Assembly: GCF_902832885.1 (NCBI RefSeq) | Contig: NZ_CADFDK010000002.1 | Span: 496,001 to 560,000, forward strand | From: Burkholderia seminalis DSM 23518 | GTDB lineage: Bacteria; Pseudomonadota; Gammaproteobacteria; Burkholderiales; Burkholderiaceae | DNA: 64,000 bases | Reading direction: 5' to 3' | In this document: piece after piece, positions 17,466 to 25,804 of the stretch | Layout: each line of letters begins with the position of its first letter | How positions within the stretch are numbered: the first letter of the stretch is position 1 | Translations under genes and position numbers: made by a program | The notes under the pieces: generated by a model | What the model was told of the DNA's origin: nothing | Seen by the model: the letters and a program-made list of their open reading frames with translations, nothing else | Database searches by the model: none

Positions 17466-19484
17466 ATGAGCGACACGATCCACGCGTGGATCGGCGCGAT
17501 CGGCGCGCATCCGCTGCTCGTGCTGGCAATCGTGTTCGTGGCGGCGTGCGCCGAGGCGATCGCGCTGATCGGCACGATCGTGCCGGCCGGCGCCGTGATG
17601 TTCGCGGCCGGTGCGCTGATCGGCGCGGGCGCGCTCGACGGCTGGACGACGATCGGCATCGCGGCCGCCGGCGCGGTGGTCGGCGACGGGATCAGCTACG
17701 AGCTCGGGAGGCACTACCGCGGGATGATCCGCAACGTGTGGGCGCGCCTCGGCTACGCGAACGCCTATGCGCGCGGCGAGGAGTTCGTCCTGCGTCACGG
17801 GATGAAGAGCATCGTGCTCGCGCGCTTCCTCGCGCCGGTGCGTGCGGTCGTGCCGGTCGTCGTCGGCTGCGCGACGCTGCCGCGGCGGTCGTTTTATCCG
17901 GTCAACGTCGTCTCGGCGCTCGTGTGGGCGCCCGTACACGTCGCGCCGGGCATCGTGTTCGGCGCGTCGGCCGCGCTGGCCGCGGCGATCAGCGTGCGGG
18001 TCGCCGCGATCCTGCTGGTCGTCGCCGCGCTGGTCGTGCTCGTCTGGGTCGGCGTGCGCGTCGCGCTGCGGCGCGGCTGGCCGTTGCTGCGCCGCGCGCT
18101 CGTCGCAGCCGTGCATGCTTGCGTGCGCCGCTGGCCGCGGGTGGGCGCGCGGCTGCACGACGCGATCGCGGACGTGCGCGGCCTGCCGGGCGCGGTGCCC
18201 GTGCTCGCGCTGCTGTTCGCCGGCTGCGTGTGGCTGTTCGCGGGGATGGTGCGGGATGTCGTCGCGAACGATCCGCTGATGCACGCGGACATCGCGCTGT
18301 ATGCGTTCCTGCAGAACCTGCGCACGCCGCCCGTCGACGCCGCGATGAGTGCGCTTGCCGTGCTGCACGGGCACGACACGGGGCTGATCGTCGCGGCCGC
18401 GTTCCTCGTCTGGCTGATGATCCATCGCTGCTGGCTGACGTCCGCGTGGTGGCTCGCGACGGTCGGTGTCGCGGTCGTGCTCGTGCCGGCGTTCGGCGCG
18501 GGCGTGCCGGGCGCGACGCCCGCGAGCCTGCCGCCCGGCGCGCTGCACCTGCCGCTGCCCGATGCCGACGCCGCGTTCGCGATCCTCGCGAGCAGCGGCC
18601 TCGGCTGGGTGCTCACGCGCGACCGGCCCGCGCGATGGCGCATTCCGGTCGTGACGGCGGTCGTGCTGTGGATCGTGCTCGGCGGTTTCGCGCGGCTCTA
18701 CGTTGGCGACACCTGGCTGTCGGGCCTGCTCGGCGGCTGGAGTCTCGGGCTGGCCTGGTTCGCGCTGCTCGCCGGCGCCTATGCGTACTGGCGCGTGCGC
18801 GAGCAGGTGCAGCCGCGCGGCGCGCTGGTCGCGGTGGTCGTGGTGCTCGCGACGGCCGGCGTATGGACGGTTCCCGCGCAATGGCAGCTCGAGCGCGCGG
18901 CGCGCCCGCACGTCGGCGACGTGGTGGCGATGACGGTCGATCAGTGGCTGCACGGCGGGTGGCAGCGCGTGCCGATGCGGCGCACCGAGATCGGCGGCGA
19001 TCGCGAGGAATATCTGCCGTTGCAATGGAGCGCGACATCGGACACGCTCGACCGGCATCTCGCGCAGGCCGGCTGGCAGCGCGCGACGCCGTGGTCGCCG
19101 GCCACCGCGTTGCGCTGGCTGTTGCCGCAGGCGCCGGCCGACGCGCTGCCCGTACTGCCGCGCTATACGCATGGCGAAAGCACGCGCCGCGTGTTCGTCC
19201 GCGTCGATCCGGCCCATCCGGACAGCCGCCTCGTGCTGCGGCTGTGGCGCTATCCGTACGTGCTGGAGGACGCGCTCGGCATGCGGCCGCTGTGGTACGG
19301 CGCGCTGTATCGCGAGGCGCTGCACCGGCCGGCGCGGCTGATGACGATCGTGCGCACGACGCCGATCGACGATGCGGCGGCGATCGCGCAGGCGCTGGCG
19401 GTCGAGCCGACGATCGAGCGTCCGCCGGCGGGGATGACGGCCGCGCCGGCCGGGATGCTGCTCGTGTGGATGGTCAGGCCGTGA
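17466..19484 (+). CDS. DedA / PAP2-like / LssY three-domain membrane protein
   Basis: A 672-residue integral membrane protein. Residues about 1-200 are a DedA (SNARE-associated) domain: EAIALIGTIVPAGAVM, GDGISYELGRHYR and ARFLAPVRAVVPVVVG. Residues about 235-450 have the hydrophobic layout of a PAP2 phosphatase, but its catalytic motifs are gone: where PSGH is expected the sequence reads LPDADA, and SRxYxGxHWxxD reads ARLYVGDTWLSG. Residues about 460-665 resemble the LssY C-terminal domain. Relatives are annotated as bifunctional DedA/PAP2 proteins; here phosphatase activity is doubtful, so lipid flipping or envelope homeostasis through the DedA part is more likely. Confidence 0.85.
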   Translation: MSDTIHAWIGAIGAHPLLVLAIVFVAACAEAIALIGTIVPAGAVMFAAGALIGAGALDGWTTIGIAAAGAVVGDGISYELGRHYRGMIRNVWARLGYANAYARGEEFVLRHGMKSIVLARFLAPVRAVVPVVVGCATLPRRSFYPVNVVSALVWAPVHVAPGIVFGASAALAAAISVRVAAILLVVAALVVLVWVGVRVALRRGWPLLRRALVAAVHACVRRWPRVGARLHDAIADVRGLPGAVPVLALLFAGCVWLFAGMVRDVVANDPLMHADIALYAFLQNLRTPPVDAAMSALAVLHGHDTGLIVAAAFLVWLMIHRCWLTSAWWLATVGVAVVLVPAFGAGVPGATPASLPPGALHLPLPDADAAFAILASSGLGWVLTRDRPARWRIPVVTAVVLWIVLGGFARLYVGDTWLSGLLGGWSLGLAWFALLAGAYAYWRVREQVQPRGALVAVVVVLATAGVWTVPAQWQLERAARPHVGDVVAMTVDQWLHGGWQRVPMRRTEIGGDREEYLPLQWSATSDTLDRHLAQAGWQRATPWSPATALRWLLPQAPADALPVLPRYTHGESTRRVFVRVDPAHPDSRLVLRLWRYPYVLEDALGMRPLWYGALYREALHRPARLMTIVRTTPIDDAAAIAQALAVEPTIERPPAGMTAAPAGMLLVWMVRP

Positions 19485-19499
19485 GCGGGCGCGCGCCGC

Positions 19500-19796
19500 T
19501 CATGCATGCTCCGGCTGGGCCAGGACGACGGACCGGCGCAGGCCGACGGTCTTGAGCACCGCGAGCAGGGTTTTCCGCGTCGGGTTGCCGTTCGGGGACA
19601 GCGTGCGATACAGCGATTCGCGGCTGATGCCGGCTTCGGCCGCGACCGCGCCGAGCCCGCCATAGGCTTCCGCGACCGTGCGCAGCGCGAGCAGGCCGGC
19701 CGCGCGATTGTCGGGATCGTCGAGCGATTCCATCGCGACGCGCAGATAGGCGACCGCGCACGCGCCGCTCGCCGCGCATTGCCGCCCGATCGTCAC
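19500..19796 (-). CDS. Addiction-module antidote-like helix-turn-helix protein, toxin absent
   Basis: A 98-residue protein whose middle reads YGGLGAVAAEAGISRESLYR followed by TLSPNGNPTRKTLLAVLKTV. This is the helix-turn-helix of HigA-like putative addiction-module antidotes that normally pair with a RelE-like toxin. It starts with GTG 19796 in a GTGA overlap with the monooxygenase-esterase stop; an internal ATG (MESLDDPDN) is an alternative. No toxin gene is adjacent. It may have been kept as a small regulator of the monooxygenase operon it is translationally coupled to. Confidence 0.7.
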   Translation of the reverse strand: MTIGRQCAASGACAVAYLRVAMESLDDPDNRAAGLLALRTVAEAYGGLGAVAAEAGISRESLYRTLSPNGNPTRKTLLAVLKTVGLRRSVVLAQPEHA

Positions 19797-22243
19797 GCGC
19801 TCGCGGCCACCCGTGCCGACGCAAATCCCGCCAGCGTGCGCAGTGCATCGCGCGCCGAGCGCAGGTAGAACGCCTGCAGATGAAACACGTGCCAGCGCGC
19901 CGCGTGAATCTCCAGCCGGCACGGCACGCCGCACGCGCGTGCGTGATCCGCCAGCCGTTGCGCATCCGACAGCAGCACCTCCTGGTCGCCGGCCTGAATC
20001 AGCATCGGCGGCAGACCGCGCAGGTCGGTGTCGAGCGGGCCGCGCGCGGCGGTCGAGCCGGCGCCGTGATACCAGCGCAGCCCCTGTTCGAGCCAGCCGC
20101 GCCGGATCATCGGATCGTCGCGGCGGCGCGAGGCCAGCGTCGGACCGCCGAGCGCCGGGTCGGTCACGGGCGAGATCAGCAGCAGCGCGGCGGCGGCCGG
20201 ATCGCCGCGCGCGCGCAGCGCAATGGCGAGTGAGAGGGCCAGCGCACCGCCGGCCGAGTCGCCGGCGATCACGATCCGGTGCGGCGCATGACCCTGCGCG
20301 CGCATCGCGTCGTACACGGCGAGCGCATCGTCGAGCGCGGCCGGGCTCGGATGCTCGGGCGCAAGGCGGTAATCGGGCACCCACACCGGCAGGCCGGCAT
20401 CGTTCGCGAGCCGCGTCGTCACGCCGCGATGCGTATGCGGGCCGCCGAGGCAGAATGCTCCGCCGTGGAGATACAGGATCGCGCCACCCGTGTCGCCGCG
20501 TTTCGGCGCGACGACTTCGACCGGCACGTGGTGCGCGGACGTGCGATAGCGCAGCGTGCCGCCGGCACCGGGCATCAGCGGCGACAGCAGCGCGACGACG
20601 CGGCGCTGCGTGCGTGCACCGAACGGCGGCCCGATCAGCGGCCGGAACGCAACGCGCAGGAAGCCGCGCAGCGAAGCGGCGGCGAGCGCCTCCAGCCGAC
20701 CGGCCGGCGGCGCGATCACCGTGCCGTGCGCTGCCGCGGCCGACTCGGGCAACGGGCGCGTGAAGCGGTATGCGGACATGCCGCCGACACGCGTGATCCA
20801 CCGGTAGGTCAGCGTGAAACCCGGCCAGTTCGTGCTGTTGTGCCCCGCTGCATCGACGTACCAGCTCTTGCAGCCGCTCCAGACCGAACCGGCGAGCCGC
20901 TGCTGCACGTGCGCGTTGAAGCGCCGGTAGCGGCGCGTATCGACGTCGATCTCGCGCGCGCCGTCGCGCCGCATCGCCCGCACGCAGCGCATCACGTGCG
21001 CGATCTGGCTTTCGAGCATGTAGACGATCGAGTTGTGCCCGAGGTTGGTGTTCGGGCCGTACAGCATGAAGAAGTTCGGGAAGCCGGGCACGGTGAGCCC
21101 GAGATACGCCTGCGCGCCGCGTCGCCACGCGTCGTTCAGGTCGAGCCCGTCGCGGCCCGTGATGCGCATCGGCGACAGGAATTCGGTTGCCGCGAACCCC
21201 GTGCCGTAGACGATCGCGTCGACCGGATGCTGGACGCCGTCGACGGTTTCGATGCCGTCCTCGGTCACGCGCCGGATGCGTTGCGTGACGAGCGCGACGT
21301 TGTCGCGGCTCATCGTCGCGAGGTATTCGCTCGACAGCAGGAGGCGCTTGCAGCCGATCGGGTAGTCGGGCGTGAGCCGGGCGCGCAACGCGGGGTCCGG
21401 CACGTCGCGCGCGAGCAGCTTGCGGAACGGCCGGCCGACCGCCACCTTCATCAGCCCGTGCAGGCGCGTGAACGCGATCGCACGCGATTCGTAGCGGGTG
21501 TAGATCCACGCGCGATGCAGCTTCATCGCCCACGGCATCCGGCGAAACATCGCCTTTTCCCACGGGCGATACGCGCGGTCGGGACGCGGTATCACGTAGG
21601 CCGGCGAACGCTGGAACACGGTCAGCTGCCGCACGCTGCCGGCGATCGCCGGGACGAACTGGATCGCCGACGCGCCGGTGCCGACCACGGCCACGCGCTT
21701 GCCGGCGAGCGAATAGTCGTGATCCCAGTGCGCGGAGTGGAACGCGCGGCCGCGGAACGTGTCGATGCCGGGCAGGTCGGGCATCGCCGGGCGGCTCAAC
21801 TGGCCGGTGCCGCTGACGAGCAGGGCGGCGCTGAGCGTCGTGCCGTCGACGAGCGTGACGTGCCACAGCGCACCGGTTTCGTCGTAGCGCGCGTGCCCGA
21901 CTTCGGCGCCGAAGCGCAGGTGGCGTGCGAGCCCGTACTTGCGTGCGCAATGCTGCAGGTATGCATGAATTTCCGGCTGCGGCGCGAACACGCGGGACCA
22001 GGCCGGATTCGGTTCGAACGAAAACGAATACAGGTGCGAGGGCACGTCGCACGCGGCGCCCGGGTAGCTGTTGTCGCGCCATACGCCGCCGACGTCGTGC
22101 GAGCGTTCGACGATCACGAAATCGTGGATGCCGGCGCGTTGCAGCGCGACGGCCATGCCGATGCCGGCGAAGCCGGCGCCGATGATGATCGCGGCAAGCG
22201 GTGCGGCGGAGCCGGCGCAACGGGAAGGATCAGGCGACAGCAT
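19793..22243 (-). CDS. Baeyer-Villiger monooxygenase fused to an HSL-family esterase
   Basis: An 816-residue two-enzyme protein. Residues about 10-500 are a flavin monooxygenase: FAD motif IIGAGFAGIGMAVAL (about residue 18), the Baeyer-Villiger fingerprint FRGRAFHSAHW, and a NADPH motif VVGTGASAIQF. Residues about 560-816 are an alpha/beta hydrolase of the hormone-sensitive-lipase family: oxyanion HGGAF (593), GDSAGG with Ser663, Asp753 in QAGDQ and His785 in RWHVFH. The first domain would turn a ketone into an ester and the second would cleave it, so both steps of ketone degradation sit on one chain. ATG 22243 overlaps the GMC gene end. Confidence 0.9.
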   Translation of the reverse strand: MLSPDPSRCAGSAAPLAAIIIGAGFAGIGMAVALQRAGIHDFVIVERSHDVGGVWRDNSYPGAACDVPSHLYSFSFEPNPAWSRVFAPQPEIHAYLQHCARKYGLARHLRFGAEVGHARYDETGALWHVTLVDGTTLSAALLVSGTGQLSRPAMPDLPGIDTFRGRAFHSAHWDHDYSLAGKRVAVVGTGASAIQFVPAIAGSVRQLTVFQRSPAYVIPRPDRAYRPWEKAMFRRMPWAMKLHRAWIYTRYESRAIAFTRLHGLMKVAVGRPFRKLLARDVPDPALRARLTPDYPIGCKRLLLSSEYLATMSRDNVALVTQRIRRVTEDGIETVDGVQHPVDAIVYGTGFAATEFLSPMRITGRDGLDLNDAWRRGAQAYLGLTVPGFPNFFMLYGPNTNLGHNSIVYMLESQIAHVMRCVRAMRRDGAREIDVDTRRYRRFNAHVQQRLAGSVWSGCKSWYVDAAGHNSTNWPGFTLTYRWITRVGGMSAYRFTRPLPESAAAAHGTVIAPPAGRLEALAAASLRGFLRVAFRPLIGPPFGARTQRRVVALLSPLMPGAGGTLRYRTSAHHVPVEVVAPKRGDTGGAILYLHGGAFCLGGPHTHRGVTTRLANDAGLPVWVPDYRLAPEHPSPAALDDALAVYDAMRAQGHAPHRIVIAGDSAGGALALSLAIALRARGDPAAAALLLISPVTDPALGGPTLASRRRDDPMIRRGWLEQGLRWYHGAGSTAARGPLDTDLRGLPPMLIQAGDQEVLLSDAQRLADHARACGVPCRLEIHAARWHVFHLQAFYLRSARDALRTLAGFASARVAASA

Positions 22244-23948
22244 GGCGGGTTTCCTCGGGCTGGATGACGTCGTGTGCCGCGCGCGCGGCACGGGGGGAAT
22301 CGCAATCCGTCGCTGTCCTGACGGTCTCGCCGGCATGCGGCCGGTCCGGCACGCGGCGCACGCCGCGCATCAGGTCGACGGCCTTCTCGGCGATCATGAT
22401 CGTCGGCGCGTTGGTGTTGCCGCCGATCAGCGTCGGCATCACCGACGCATCGACGATGCGCAGTCCCTGCAGGCCGCGCACGCGCAGTTGCGGATCGACG
22501 ACGGCGAGTGCGTCGTGCCCCATCCGGCAGGTGCCGACCGGGTGATACACGGTGTCGGTGCGCCGCCTCAGCACGTCGCGGATCTCGTCGTCGGTCGTCA
22601 CGTTCGCGGTGAACAGGTCGCGCGTGATCCAGCTCGCGAGCGCCGGTGCTTCCATCAGCCGGCGCGTGATGCGGAAGCCCGCGACCATGTCGTCGACGTC
22701 GCGCGGATCGTCGAAGAACGCGGGGTCGATGCGCGGCGCCGCGAGCGGATCGGCGCTGTTCAGCGTGACCGAGCCGCGGCTGCGCGGCCGCAGCAGGCAC
22801 ACGTGGCACGACAGCCCGTGGCCGGCATGCGGCTTGCGCGCATGGTCGTCGACGAGCGCGACGACGAAATGCAGCTGGATGTCCGGCGCGGCGAGATCGG
22901 CGCGCGTTTTCAGGAACCCGCCGCCTTCCGCGAAATTCGACGTCAGCATCCCGCGCCGTTCGCGGCGAAAGCGCGCGAACTCGCGCAGCATCCGCAGGCC
23001 GCCGCGTGCGGACACGCCCATCGTGTCGACGCTGCGCGTGCGATAGCCGAAGATGAAATCCGGATGATCCTGCAGGTTGCGCCCGACGCCGGGCAGGTCC
23101 GCCAGCACCGCGATGCCGAACTGCCGGAGTGCGCGGCCCGGGCCGACGCCCGACAGCATCAGCAACTGCGGCGTCTGCAGCGCGCCGGCCGCGAGCACGA
23201 CTTCGCGCCGCGCGCGCAGCGTGCGGACCTCGCCGTGCTGGCGGACCTCGACGCCGATCGCGCGCGTGCCGTCGAACAGGATGCGCAGCACCTGCGCGTG
23301 CGTCTCGACCGTCAGGTTGTCGCGGCGGCCCAGATGCGGCAGCAGGTACGCGCGCGCCGCGCTCCAGCGTTCGCCGTGCTTCTGCGTGACCTGGTAGATC
23401 CCGATGCCCTCCTGCCGCGCACCGTTGAAATCGTCGGTGAGCGGCAGGCCGGCCTGTCGCGCGGCTTCCAGGTAGCGTGCATGGAACGGGTTGTCGGTGC
23501 GCAGGTCGCTGACCCACAGCGGGCCGTCGCGGCCGTGCCATGCATCGTCGAAGCGCTCGTTGTGCTCGCTCAGGCGGAAGTACGGCAGCACGTCGTCGTA
23601 CCCCCAGCCTTCGTTGCCGAGCGCGGCCCAGCCGTCGTAGTCGACACGATGGCCGCGGATGTAGACCATCGCGTTGATCGCCGACGATCCGCCGAGCGTC
23701 CTGCCGCGCGGCTGGTAGCCGATGCGTCCGCCGAGCCCGGGCTGCGGCACCGTGTCGAACGCCCAGTTGTTCAGGCGCGTGGACATCATCGCGACCGCGC
23801 CGGTCGGCACGTTGACGAGCGCGCCGTCGCCACGGCCGCCGGCCTCCAGCACGCATACGGTCACGGCCGGGTCCTCGGTCAGGCGCCCGGCGACGACGCA
23901 GCCGCCCGATCCGCCGCCGACGACGATGTAGTCGAACGTCTTGCTCAT
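22230..23948 (-). CDS. GMC-family FAD-dependent alcohol/choline dehydrogenase-like oxidoreductase
   Basis: A 572-residue flavoenzyme beginning MSKTFDYIVVGGGSGGCVVA (FAD Rossmann motif). Further marks are GRTLGGSSAINAMVYIRG and AAGALQTPQLLMLSGVGP (GMC signatures) and the catalytic pair in HPVGTCRMG (His) and GGNTNAPTIMIAEKAVDL (Asn). The ribosome site AAAGGAGACGATTCC is excellent. Next to a Baeyer-Villiger enzyme, it likely oxidises a secondary alcohol to the ketone used by that enzyme; this ordering of steps is inference. The 3' end overlaps the monooxygenase gene by 14 bp. Confidence 0.9.
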   Translation of the reverse strand: MSKTFDYIVVGGGSGGCVVAGRLTEDPAVTVCVLEAGGRGDGALVNVPTGAVAMMSTRLNNWAFDTVPQPGLGGRIGYQPRGRTLGGSSAINAMVYIRGHRVDYDGWAALGNEGWGYDDVLPYFRLSEHNERFDDAWHGRDGPLWVSDLRTDNPFHARYLEAARQAGLPLTDDFNGARQEGIGIYQVTQKHGERWSAARAYLLPHLGRRDNLTVETHAQVLRILFDGTRAIGVEVRQHGEVRTLRARREVVLAAGALQTPQLLMLSGVGPGRALRQFGIAVLADLPGVGRNLQDHPDFIFGYRTRSVDTMGVSARGGLRMLREFARFRRERRGMLTSNFAEGGGFLKTRADLAAPDIQLHFVVALVDDHARKPHAGHGLSCHVCLLRPRSRGSVTLNSADPLAAPRIDPAFFDDPRDVDDMVAGFRITRRLMEAPALASWITRDLFTANVTTDDEIRDVLRRRTDTVYHPVGTCRMGHDALAVVDPQLRVRGLQGLRIVDASVMPTLIGGNTNAPTIMIAEKAVDLMRGVRRVPDRPHAGETVRTATDCDSPRAARAAHDVIQPEETRHAVA

Positions 23949-23980
23949 GGAATCGTCTCCTTTGTTCGGTAGTCGATGGA

Positions 23981-24043
23981 TCAGCCGACGGGCGCCGGCA
24001 CGGGGGCGCAGGCGGCGGGATCGGTCGGGCGGCTCGGTCGCAT
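23981..24043 (-). CDS. 20-codon leader ORF upstream of the GMC gene
   Basis: The frame begins ATG 24043 behind an unusually strong ribosome site (CCAGGAGGAGACACC) and ends at a stop at 23981, 32 bp before the GMC start. The 20-residue product is Pro- and Ala-rich (it opens MRPSRPTDPAAC and ends VPAPVG). It is too short for domain recognition. The near-consensus ribosome site suggests real translation, as a leader peptide or a short effector; chance cannot be excluded. Confidence 0.45.
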   Translation of the reverse strand: MRPSRPTDPAACAPVPAPVG

Positions 24044-24187
24044 GGTGTCTCCTCCTGGGGCGATGGCGTCGTTCGGGTGACGACTGGATGACGCCGATGG
24101 TGCGGGCCGCACGGGGAAACACCAATGCTGCTTGGGGACAATTGTTTTAGTATTTGGGCCAAATCGGCGCTTCGAGGGTTTCTCCGC

Positions 24188-25219
24188 ATGAGCTTCTGGG
24201 ATTTCACCCGGAGTCCGGCCAGCGCCCGGCTGCTGGTCGATTTCGGCGACGAACGCGGCGTGCCGCACGCGACGCTGCTGGCCGGTACCGGCCTGGCGGA
24301 TGCGCAGCTCGACGATCCGAAGGTCGAGGTGACGGCCGCACAGGAGTTGCGGCTGACCGGCAACCTGCTGCGCGCGCTCGGCCGCGCGCAGGGCCTCGGC
24401 TTCGAGGTCGGCCTGCGCTATCACTTCTCCGCGTACGGCGTGTGGGGCTACGGGCTGATCGCGAGCGCGACCGGGCGCGACGCGCTCGCGCTGGCGATGC
24501 GCTTCCTGCCGCTCACGTATGCATACACCGTCATCACGTACCGCGAGGCGCCCGATACGGGCGTGCTCAACTTCGGCGCGCCGGAACTCGACGGCGACCT
24601 GAGCCGGTTCCTCGTCGAGCGCGACATGACGGCTGCTGCCGTGCTGCTGCAGGAAATCGCCAGCGGCGATTTCGCGTTGTCGCGCTTCACGCTGCAGGCC
24701 GCGCGTTCACCGTCGCTCGTCGCGCCGCGCATCGCCGGCATCGAGCCGGCCTTCTCGGCGCGCGCGAACAGCCTCGCGTTCGACCGCGCGTTTCTCGACC
24801 GGCCGTTGCCGCATGCGAATCCGCTGACGGTGTCGATGTGCGAGCAGATGTGCGGGCAACTCGTCGAAGCGCGGCGCGCGCGCGTGGGCACGTCGGAGAT
24901 GGTGCGCCAGTACCTGGGCTCGACGGCCGGCGGTGCGCCGTTTTCGCTCGAGGACATGGCGCGGCTGATGAACACGAGCCCGCGCACGCTCAAGCGCCGA
25001 CTGCAGGAGGAGGGCACGACGTTTCGCACGCTGCTCGCGCAGGCGCGCGGCGCGATGGCCGAGACATTGCTCGGCGATGCGCGGCTGTCGCTCGCGGAGG
25101 TGGCCGAGCGGCTCGGCTTCAGCGACCTGTCGAGTTTTTCGCAGGCGTTCAAGCGCTGGTACGGCGTGCCGCCGGGCGCGTATCGCAGTGCGGCGCGGCG
25201 GGCCGGCGACCGTCGATGA
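24188..25219 (+). CDS. AraC-family regulator (Arabinose_bd type), divergent from the GMC/BVMO operon
   Basis: A 343-residue regulator starting MSFWDFTRSPASARLL. Residues about 1-190 form the PF12625-like ligand domain found in OruR/VqsM-type activators; the C-terminal AraC domain has FSLEDMARLMNTSPRTLKRR and LSLAEVAERLGFSDLSSFSQ with the family end FKRWYGVPPGAYR. It is divergent from the GMC-monooxygenase operon with a 144-bp gap to the leader ORF containing ACAATTGT (24138-24145), so it is the likely activator of ketone/alcohol degradation. An upstream ATG at 24125 gives a longer but unconserved start. Confidence 0.88.
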   Translation: MSFWDFTRSPASARLLVDFGDERGVPHATLLAGTGLADAQLDDPKVEVTAAQELRLTGNLLRALGRAQGLGFEVGLRYHFSAYGVWGYGLIASATGRDALALAMRFLPLTYAYTVITYREAPDTGVLNFGAPELDGDLSRFLVERDMTAAAVLLQEIASGDFALSRFTLQAARSPSLVAPRIAGIEPAFSARANSLAFDRAFLDRPLPHANPLTVSMCEQMCGQLVEARRARVGTSEMVRQYLGSTAGGAPFSLEDMARLMNTSPRTLKRRLQEEGTTFRTLLAQARGAMAETLLGDARLSLAEVAERLGFSDLSSFSQAFKRWYGVPPGAYRSAARRAGDRR

Positions 25220-25274
25220 ATCGCGGTACGATCGACCGCTTGCCTGCCGACATCCCCCTCACGAGAGAACCCGC

Positions 25275-25784
25275 ATGATCACGATTCGCCCGATGACCGA
25301 CGACGATTTCCCGCGCTTCTGGCCGACCTATCGCGCCATCGTCGCCGCTCAGGAAACCTATGCATTCGATCCCGCGCCGACACGGGAAGCGGCGCGCGTG
25401 CTGTGGCTCGACGCGCCGCTTTGCACGTGGATCGCCGAGGAGGACGGCGTGGTGCTCGGCTCGTACTACCTGAAGGCGAACGCGGCCGGCCCCGGCAAGC
25501 ACGTGAGCAACTGCGGCTACATGGTGAGCGAGGCCGCGCGCGGCCGCGGCGTCGCGCGCCTGATGTGCGAACACTCGCAGCAGGTCGCGCGCGAGCGCGG
25601 TTTCCTTGCGATGCAGTTCAACTCGGTGGTCGCGACGAACGAGGTCGCGGTCGCGCTGTGGCGGAAGCTGGGATTCGAGATCGTCGGCCGCCTGCCGCGC
25701 GCGTACCGCCACGCGCGGCTCGGCTTCGTCGATTGCCTCGTGATGTTCAAGTGGCTCGGCGACACGCCCGCCGCCGAAGCCTGA
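25275..25784 (+). CDS. GNAT-family N-acetyltransferase
   Basis: A 169-residue acyltransferase starting MITIRPMTDDDFPRFWPTYR. The acetyl-CoA binding motif A is GYMVSEAARGRGVARLMCEH (RGxGxA type), and motif B region ATNEVAVALWRKLGFEIVGR is typical. The start at ATG 25275 has GAGAGAA upstream. It follows the AraC gene by 55 bp and converges on the M29-like peptidase gene. Substrate unknown; small-molecule acetylation is the family norm. Confidence 0.88.
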   Translation: MITIRPMTDDDFPRFWPTYRAIVAAQETYAFDPAPTREAARVLWLDAPLCTWIAEEDGVVLGSYYLKANAAGPGKHVSNCGYMVSEAARGRGVARLMCEHSQQVARERGFLAMQFNSVVATNEVAVALWRKLGFEIVGRLPRAYRHARLGFVDCLVMFKWLGDTPAAEA

Positions 25785-25804
25785 GCCCGCAAGCCGCCCC
25801 GTCG

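Noticed and set aside
17406-19325. A 600-codon leftward frame opposite the DedA/PAP2/LssY gene
   Set aside because: Low-complexity Arg/His-rich product antisense to a clear membrane protein.
20279-22267. A long rightward frame opposite the monooxygenase-esterase gene
   Set aside because: The product is His/Arg/Asp-rich with no recognisable motif, while the opposite strand has a full two-enzyme protein.
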